From Blastocatellia bacterium (GTDB lineage Bacteria; Acidobacteriota; Blastocatellia; Pyrinomonadales; Pyrinomonadaceae), in assembly GCA_003488005.1 (NCBI GenBank), contig DNND01000055.1:1-5253 (forward strand): a DNA stretch of 5,253 nt. Reading direction: 5' to 3'. Every line of letters starts with the position of its first letter. The stretch's first letter is position 1. Positions 1 to 3,742 of the stretch are shown here, in pieces. The notes beneath the pieces were generated by a model. It worked only from the letters and a program-made list of their open reading frames with translations. It was not told the origin of the DNA and made no database searches. The position numbers and the translations under genes were made by a program.

Positions 1-104
1 AAGCCACGGTGTTAATGAGATCGCTTCGCGCGATAACTCTCGCGCTATTGCCATCACCCGCCGTCCGTGCTGTAACGACTTTTTGTGCAGAGCCGAAACC
101 TGAC
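1..104 (-). other. Possible start of a divergent gene at the left edge (uncertain)
   Basis: Two minus-strand frames are open to the left edge. One starts at the ATG read at 104-102 (MSGFGSAQKVV...). The other, in a different frame, has a possible internal ATG at 54 (MAIARELSREAISLTPWL) and also opens further upstream. Neither has a clear Shine-Dalgarno, recognisable motif or decisive third-base bias, and at most 35 codons are visible, so no gene is called. A divergent neighbour would fit the long control region that follows. Confidence 0.15.
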
Positions 105-124
105 ATGACTGACTTGAAACAAAG

Positions 125-144
125 CTGTTCTGCATTGTGAACAC
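125..144 (+). promoter_or_regulatory. Putative operator copy 1 (distal), TGTTC-N6-GTGAACAC
   Basis: The site reads CTGTTC, eight bases, GAACAC. It is an inverted repeat of TGTTC/GAACA arms and shares its right half GTGAACAC with two more copies at 231-250 and 308-327. It lies about 220 bp before aceB and 106 bp (centre to centre) from copy 2, close to ten helical turns, so looping or control of a divergent promoter is possible. The repeat is read directly. Its role as an operator is inferred, and the protein that binds it is unknown. Confidence 0.6.
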
Positions 145-230
145 CCAGGAGTTAGGAGTCGGCCTAATCCGAACCATCTGCCAATGAATCCTCACCTGCG
201 CTCCCGCACAAACTCTCACCGAAGTTAATT

Positions 231-250
231 GTGTTCACTCAGTAGAACAC
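231..250 (-). promoter_or_regulatory. Putative operator copy 2, reversed orientation
   Basis: GTGTTC and GAACAC form perfect 6-bp inverted arms around eight bases, the most symmetric of the three copies. The long half GTGTTCAC is on the left here, so this copy runs opposite to the other two. It ends five bases before the candidate -35 box at 255. With a transcription start near 290 its centre would be near -50, a typical activator position. Function is inferred from repetition and placement. Confidence 0.62.
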
Positions 251-254
251 TGCA

Positions 255-283
255 TTGAGTCGCAAGGTTTCGCATGTTACAAG
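255..283 (+). promoter_or_regulatory. Candidate aceB promoter (TTGAGT-17-TACAAG, extended -10)
   Basis: TTGAGT (255-260) and TACAAG (278-283) each match the sigma-70 consensus at 4 of 6 positions. They are separated by exactly 17 bases, and TGT directly precedes the -10, giving an extended -10 TGn. The predicted start is near 290, leaving a leader of about 70 nt. Putative operators lie immediately upstream (231-250) and inside the leader (308-327). The boxes are imperfect, so this is a reasoned guess. Confidence 0.38.
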
Positions 284-307
284 CTGTCACATCAACTTGT
301 CGAGCCA

Positions 308-327
308 CTGTTCGAAATGGTGAACAC
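308..327 (+). promoter_or_regulatory. Putative operator copy 3 (proximal)
   Basis: The site reads CTGTTC, eight bases, GAACAC, in the same orientation and with the same GTGAACAC right half as copy 1. It lies 77 bp (centre to centre) downstream of copy 2 and within the predicted aceB leader, a position suited to a repressor or roadblock. It overlaps the separate 9-bp dyad at 313-337. Confidence 0.6.
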
Positions 328-337
328 TACCATTTCG
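313..337 (+). promoter_or_regulatory. Perfect 9-bp dyad / leader hairpin before aceB
   Basis: CGAAATGGT (313-321) and ACCATTTCG (329-337) are perfect reverse complements around a 7-base loop GAACACT. If transcribed, they form a hairpin that ends five bases before the AGGAG of aceB. The left arm and loop coincide with the right part of operator copy 3. It may be a second operator or an RNA structure influencing ribosome access. The dyad is seen directly and its function is inferred. Confidence 0.55.
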
Positions 338-342
338 CGGCC

Positions 343-347
343 AGGAG
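343..347 (+). promoter_or_regulatory. aceB Shine-Dalgarno, unusually distant
   Basis: AGGAG is the only good Shine-Dalgarno upstream of the aceB ATG, but 15 bases separate them instead of the usual 5-9. No ATG, GTG or TTG lies at the ideal distance in the aceB frame, and the protein aligns with malate synthase A from its first residues, so the start at 363 is kept. The long spacing may lower basal translation. Confidence 0.45.
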
Positions 348-362
348 TTTCCTAACGGCGCA

Positions 363-1946
363 ATGAATACAGCAGTCAACCAAAATTTTGAACCACACTT
401 AGAACCTTCGTTCGTGGTCCAGGCAGGCGAGCGCCGGGCGGATTTGTCAACGGCGTTTTTAGAGTTTCTGCTGCCTCTTCACCGGCGTTTCACGCCTTGG
501 CAACAGCGCCTGCAAGCGGCGCGTCGCGATCGGCTCGCAGCCGCGAATCTCGGCGAAAAGCCCGATTATTTGAGGGTTTCCGAAGCCACCACGGCGACGT
601 GGCGCATTGCCGTGCCCGACTGGTGCCGCGACCAGCGCAACCAAATGACCGGACCCGCTGACGACGCCGAGCTGGTGGTGAAGATGCTCAATTCCGGTGC
701 GCCCGGCGTGATGCTCGACCTGGAAGACTCGATGGCGAATCGCTGGGATAACCAGCGGCAGGGAGTGAACAACATTCTCGCCGCGCTCGACGGCACGCTC
801 ACTTATTCCGATCGCAAACGCGAAACCGAGGTGGGTATTAAGCCTGGCCGGACCGCGATTTGGCTGAGAGCGCGCGGCTTGCACATGAGTCAAGCTGGTG
901 TGTTCCGAGACGAACTGATGTCGGCTTCGTTATTCGACGTTGCGAGTGTCGCATTCGAGGTCGATACCGCCCGCTTGCGTCATCCGCTCGCTTTTTACAT
1001 TGCTAAATCCGAGTCAGCAGAAGAGGCTTTATGGTGGCGCGATCTGTTTCAAGCAATCGCCGAGTTGAAACGGTGGCCGCGCGACTACATCAAATGCATG
1101 GCGCTGGTTGAATCACATCCGCTCGCTTATGAGATGGAGGAGTTTCTCTACAACCTGCGCGAGCATTTGCTGGGATTGAACCTCGGGCGCTGGGATTATA
1201 TGGCCAGCCTGATTCACTTTAATTTGGAAGATCCGGAATGGGTGCTGCCGGATCGCAACACGATTCCGCATGATGTTCCGTTTTTTCAGCGGCTGCGCGA
1301 ATTGCTCGTTGAGGTTTGTCATCGGCATGGCGCGCTCGCGATTGGCGGCATGACTGCTCTCTATCCCAGTCGCACCGATGCGGAATTAAACGAGCGCGCG
1401 CTGCAGGCGTTGGCGCGCGACAAAAAGAACGAGGCCGATTGCGGCATGGACGGGGCCTGGACCGGCCATCCGGATCAGAACGAAATCGCAGTCGCGCAAT
1501 TTCCCGCGCCCAATCAACTCCAGGCCCAAAGATTCACCGCCGTCCGGGATCCTGATTTGCGCCCGAAGCCTCGCCACGTGGGCCAACTAACAATTGCCGG
1601 AACTTGCGCAGCAGTGCGCACGGTTATCCGTTATCGCAACGGCGTCTTGCATGGCAAAGGGGCCACGCTGTTGGACGGCTACATGGAAGATCTGGCGACG
1701 GATCGCATTTATCGTTTGATGATTGCGCAGCGCATACGACATCGGGACAGCGTAATCGTTCTCGACGAAGCTGGTGCGAATGTGGTGCACACGCCGGCGC
1801 TCGTTAGTCAGTTGTTCGATGAAGAGTTGCAGAAATTGATTGCCGAACTGCCCGGCGATGCTGCGTCGGGCGAGGTTGAAAAATTAATCGAAGCGCGACG
1901 ACGCAGCGAAGAAATGATCAGTCGCGGTGAGTTTGACCCGACCTGA
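363..1946 (+). CDS. aceB: Malate synthase A (glyoxylate shunt)
   Basis: Condenses glyoxylate with acetyl-CoA to give malate and CoA; cytosolic and Mg-dependent. At 527 residues it is close to the 533 of the E. coli enzyme. Visible landmarks are FTPWQQRL (about 43), MLDLEDS (about 119), catalytic Arg in RARGLH (R171), E250 and D278 aligned with the Glu and Asp that hold Mg in the family, the signature REHLLGLNLGRWDYM (266-280), IGGM (about 328), DGAWTGHP (about 365) and the catalytic-base motif YMED with D443. It is a divergent member. The residue after DYM is Ala where E. coli has Phe, the segment after MED lacks the usual AATAEISR and Trp-Gln-Trp, and the chain ends at GEFDPT, earlier than E. 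coli in that region. It is the first gene of an operon with aceA. The start is supported by N-terminal alignment, although the Shine-Dalgarno is 15 bases away. Comparisons are from memory. Confidence 0.95.
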   Translation: MNTAVNQNFEPHLEPSFVVQAGERRADLSTAFLEFLLPLHRRFTPWQQRLQAARRDRLAAANLGEKPDYLRVSEATTATWRIAVPDWCRDQRNQMTGPADDAELVVKMLNSGAPGVMLDLEDSMANRWDNQRQGVNNILAALDGTLTYSDRKRETEVGIKPGRTAIWLRARGLHMSQAGVFRDELMSASLFDVASVAFEVDTARLRHPLAFYIAKSESAEEALWWRDLFQAIAELKRWPRDYIKCMALVESHPLAYEMEEFLYNLREHLLGLNLGRWDYMASLIHFNLEDPEWVLPDRNTIPHDVPFFQRLRELLVEVCHRHGALAIGGMTALYPSRTDAELNERALQALARDKKNEADCGMDGAWTGHPDQNEIAVAQFPAPNQLQAQRFTAVRDPDLRPKPRHVGQLTIAGTCAAVRTVIRYRNGVLHGKGATLLDGYMEDLATDRIYRLMIAQRIRHRDSVIVLDEAGANVVHTPALVSQLFDEELQKLIAELPGDAASGEVEKLIEARRRSEEMISRGEFDPT

Positions 1947-1960
1947 ACACAGTGACATGA

Positions 1961-1991
1961 GGGCAGTACCACCGCGCGGTAGCGGATGGGT
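1961..1991 (+). repeat. GC-rich palindromic element in the aceB-aceA gap
   Basis: ACCGCGCGGT (1971-1980) is a perfect 10-bp palindrome. Alternatively, CCACCGC (1969-1975) pairs with GCGG-A-TGG (1982-1989, one bulged A) around a six-base loop. The surrounding GGGCAGTACC...GGATGGGTT resembles a small interspersed palindromic repeat that I associate with Acidobacteriota-type genomes, though that is recollection. No T-run follows, so it is not an obvious terminator. It could stabilise aceB mRNA or adjust the aceB/aceA ratio. Confidence 0.45.
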
Positions 1992-2025
1992 TGAACAACC
2001 TCAGTTCCAGCTACTCAAAAAGATC

Positions 2026-2031
2026 GAGGAG
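2026..2031 (+). promoter_or_regulatory. aceA Shine-Dalgarno (decides the start)
   Basis: GAGGAG lies seven bases before the ATG at 2039, ideal spacing. This favours 2039 over an in-frame TTG at 1991, which sits inside the palindromic element and would add 16 unconserved residues. Confidence 0.8.
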
Positions 2032-2038
2032 ACACGCC

Positions 2039-3355
2039 ATGAACGACGCCGACAAACTGGAAACCACCTGGTCCACCGACAGCCGATGGCAAGGGATCAC
2101 ACGGCCTTATGCCGCGGCCGACGTAATCAAACTTCGGGGCAGTGTTGAGATCAAATACTCGCTTGCTGAACTGGGCGCGGCGAGATTGTGGCGTGCGCTC
2201 AAGGGCGAACACCACGTTGCGGCATTGGGAGCGCTGACCGGCGGACAGGCTTTGCAACAAGTTGAAGCCGGGCTCAATGCGATTTATGTCAGCGGTTGGC
2301 AGGTGGCAGCCGACGCTAATGTCGCCGGCCAGATGTATCCCGACCAAAGTTTATATGCGGTAAACAGCGTTCCCGATCTGGTGCGCCGGATTAATAACGC
2401 GTTTCAGCGCGCCGACCAGATCGCAAACCTCGAAGGCCGCGATACGGTTGACTGGTTCGTGCCCATTGTTGCCGACGCCGAAGCCGGCTTTGGCGGCACG
2501 CTCAACGCCTTTGAATTGATGAAAGCGATGATCGACGCCGGCGCCGCCGCGGTCCATTTTGAAGATCAACTCGCTTCGGCGAAAAAGTGCGGGCACATGG
2601 GTGGCAAAGTTTTGGTCCCAACCGCCGAAGCGATTCAAAAACTGGTGGCGGCTCGGTTGGCGGCCGACGTGATGGGCGTGCCGACTTTAATCGTCGCGCG
2701 CACCGACGCGAATGGAGCGGGATTAATAACCAGCGACATCGACGAGCGCGATCGCGAGTTTCTTACTGGCGGTCGAACTGTTGAAGGATTTTTCGAAGTC
2801 AGAAGCGGCCTGGACCAGGCCATAGCTCGCGGCATTGCTTACGCGCCCTATGCCGATCTTGTCTGGTGCGAAACTTCGTCGCCGAATCTCGAGGAGGCAC
2901 GCGCGTTTGCCGCGGCCATTCATGAGCGCTACCCGGGCAAGTTACTCGCTTACAATTGTTCCCCATCTTTCAACTGGAAAAAGAAACTCGGCGAAGAAAC
3001 GATCGCGCGCTTCCAGTCTGAACTCGCCGGTATGGGTTACAAGTTTCAATTCATCACGCTCGCCGGTTTCCACGCGCTGAATCTCAGCATGTTTGAGCTG
3101 GCCCGCGAATATCGCGAAACGGGGATGACTGCTTACTCGCGGTTGCAGGAGCGCGAGTTTGCCCGCGAAAGCGACAGCGGCTATCGCGCGGTCAAGCATC
3201 AGGCCTTTGTCGGGACCGGATACTTTGACGCCGTGGCGCAGGCGATCTCAAGCGGGACTTCGTCCGTAACGGCGCTGAGCGGTTCAACTGAAGAAGAACA
3301 GTTTGCGGGAATCGCAGCCGCTCCAACCGTTTCCGCCGTGGCCGCGCTCGGATGA
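2039..3355 (+). CDS. aceA: Isocitrate lyase (glyoxylate shunt)
   Basis: Cleaves isocitrate into succinate and glyoxylate, the first step of the glyoxylate bypass; a Mg-dependent cytosolic enzyme, normally a tetramer. From the ATG at 2039 it is 438 residues, against 434 in E. coli AceA, to which it is very similar throughout. Landmarks are WQGITRPYAAADVIKLRGSV near the N terminus, LGALTGGQALQQ, substrate-binding SGW (85-87) in SGWQVAADAN, metal-binding D146 in VADAEAGFGG, the catalytic signature KKCGHMGGK with C184, VARTDA, WCETSSPNLE, NCSPSFNW (306-313), ITLAGFH, and GTGYFD and GTSSVTALSGSTEEEQF near the C terminus. The last residues, after EEQF, form an Ala/Val-rich tail of 16 that E. coli AceA lacks. 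All catalytic residues are present. It is 92 nt behind aceB, has its own strong Shine-Dalgarno, and is followed by a terminator, so it is the last gene of the operon. Confidence 0.98.
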   Translation: MNDADKLETTWSTDSRWQGITRPYAAADVIKLRGSVEIKYSLAELGAARLWRALKGEHHVAALGALTGGQALQQVEAGLNAIYVSGWQVAADANVAGQMYPDQSLYAVNSVPDLVRRINNAFQRADQIANLEGRDTVDWFVPIVADAEAGFGGTLNAFELMKAMIDAGAAAVHFEDQLASAKKCGHMGGKVLVPTAEAIQKLVAARLAADVMGVPTLIVARTDANGAGLITSDIDERDREFLTGGRTVEGFFEVRSGLDQAIARGIAYAPYADLVWCETSSPNLEEARAFAAAIHERYPGKLLAYNCSPSFNWKKKLGEETIARFQSELAGMGYKFQFITLAGFHALNLSMFELAREYRETGMTAYSRLQEREFARESDSGYRAVKHQAFVGTGYFDAVAQAISSGTSSVTALSGSTEEEQFAGIAAAPTVSAVAALG

Positions 3356-3383
3356 ACTAAAGCGACAGTTTGGAGACAACAAC

Positions 3384-3416
3384 AGGCAGCCGTGAGAAGC
3401 GGCTGCCTGACTTTTT
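3384..3416 (+). terminator. Intrinsic terminator of the aceBA operon
   Basis: A perfect 9-bp stem AGGCAGCCG (3384-3392) / CGGCTGCCT (3400-3408) with loop TGAGAAG is followed after three bases by five T. It begins 28 bases after the aceA stop, the expected place for a Rho-independent terminator. Confidence 0.88.
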
Positions 3417-3434
3417 GAATGAAAAACTTATATT

Positions 3435-3493
3435 GAGCCCGCGAAGCGCGGCGTCAGCATTAAGCCTGGGGTGAAGCAGAGCGGAACCCCAGG
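3435..3493 (+). repeat. Left 59-bp arm of composite inverted repeat
   Basis: This arm is the reverse complement of 3610-3668 at 52 of 59 positions with no gaps. It contains two smaller hairpins: CCGCG-AAG-CGCGG (about 3439-3451), and CCTGGGGT / ACCCCAGG (8 bp, starting 3465 and ending 3493). The style is that of a REP/BIME-type intergenic palindrome. No start codon or coding pattern is evident. Confidence 0.85.
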
Positions 3494-3497
3494 ACGA

Positions 3498-3557
3498 CGA
3501 TAGTTGAATTCCCCCGAGCGCGCGAAGCGGGCGACAGCGCGAACCTGCGAACTATCG
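3498..3557 (+). repeat. Inner inverted repeat CGATAGTT / AACTATCG
   Basis: CGATAGTT (3498-3505) and AACTATCG (3550-3557) are perfect 8-bp reverse complements inside the composite element. The 44 bases between them are GC-rich and include GCGCGCGAAGCGGGC-type short dyads. It could form the base of a longer cruciform nested between the two 59-bp arms. Confidence 0.55.
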
Positions 3558-3572
3558 ATCATAACGCCTGCC

Positions 3573-3599
3573 GCCCACTTCGTGGGCTCTTCTTTTTTT
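3573..3599 (+). terminator. Terminator-like hairpin inside the composite element
   Basis: GCCCAC (3573-3578) and GTGGGC (3582-3587) pair perfectly around a TTC triloop, followed by TCTTC and seven T (3593-3599). It resembles an intrinsic terminator reading rightwards, perhaps a back-up to the one at 3384. The five bases between stem and T-run, and its place inside a repeat element, make it less certain that it works as one. Confidence 0.45.
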
Positions 3600-3609
3600 C
3601 TTGAACGAC

Positions 3610-3668
3610 CCTGGGGTTTCGCTTCGCTTCACCCCAGGCTTTATGCTATCGCCGCGCTGCGCGGGCTC
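3610..3668 (-). repeat. Right 59-bp arm of composite inverted repeat
   Basis: This is the mirror of the arm at 3435-3493, with seven substitutions and no indels. It carries the same CCTGGGGT / ACCCCAGG hairpin and, at the outer end, CCGCG / CGCGG (CCGCGCTGCGCGG, around 3652-3664). The two arms with the 116 bases between them make a 234-bp unit. I see no convincing target-site duplication at its outer ends. Confidence 0.85.
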
Positions 3669-3680
3669 AGTGCGGGCTAG

Positions 3681-3710
3681 TTGCCCCTGGTCGTTCTTCG
3701 GTAGTAGAGT
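3681..3710 (+). promoter_or_regulatory. Weak candidate promoter for the sensor gene
   Basis: TTGCCC (3681-3686) and TAGAGT (3705-3710) each match the sigma-70 boxes at 4 of 6 positions, with an 18-base gap. Transcription would begin near 3717, about 26 nt before the ATG. It lies just outside the composite repeat and after two terminator-like hairpins, so a separate promoter is expected hereabouts, but the motif itself is weak. Confidence 0.25.
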
Positions 3711-3742
3711 TCGATGCGAACCTCTGTTAATGGCAAACCGCA

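Noticed and set aside
152..167. TTAGG-N6-CCTAA inverted repeat as another operator
   Set aside because: Only 5-bp arms and a single copy; expected by chance at this length, and it does not match the three-copy motif.
459..893. A 144-codon minus-strand frame inside aceB
   Set aside because: It lies opposite highly conserved malate synthase coding sequence and has no recognisable motif or ribosome binding site; an antisense shadow.
1945..1950. GAACAC just after aceB as a fourth operator
   Set aside because: No TGTTC lies eight bases upstream; only a half-site overlapping the stop codon region.
1991..2038. In-frame TTG at 1991 as an upstream start for isocitrate lyase
   Set aside because: The ATG at 2039 has GAGGAG seven bases upstream and gives the expected N terminus; the TTG lies in the palindromic element and has no suitable ribosome binding site.
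3435..3668. CRISPR array
   Set aside because: There are only two repeat copies, inverted relative to each other, with no regularly spaced direct repeats.
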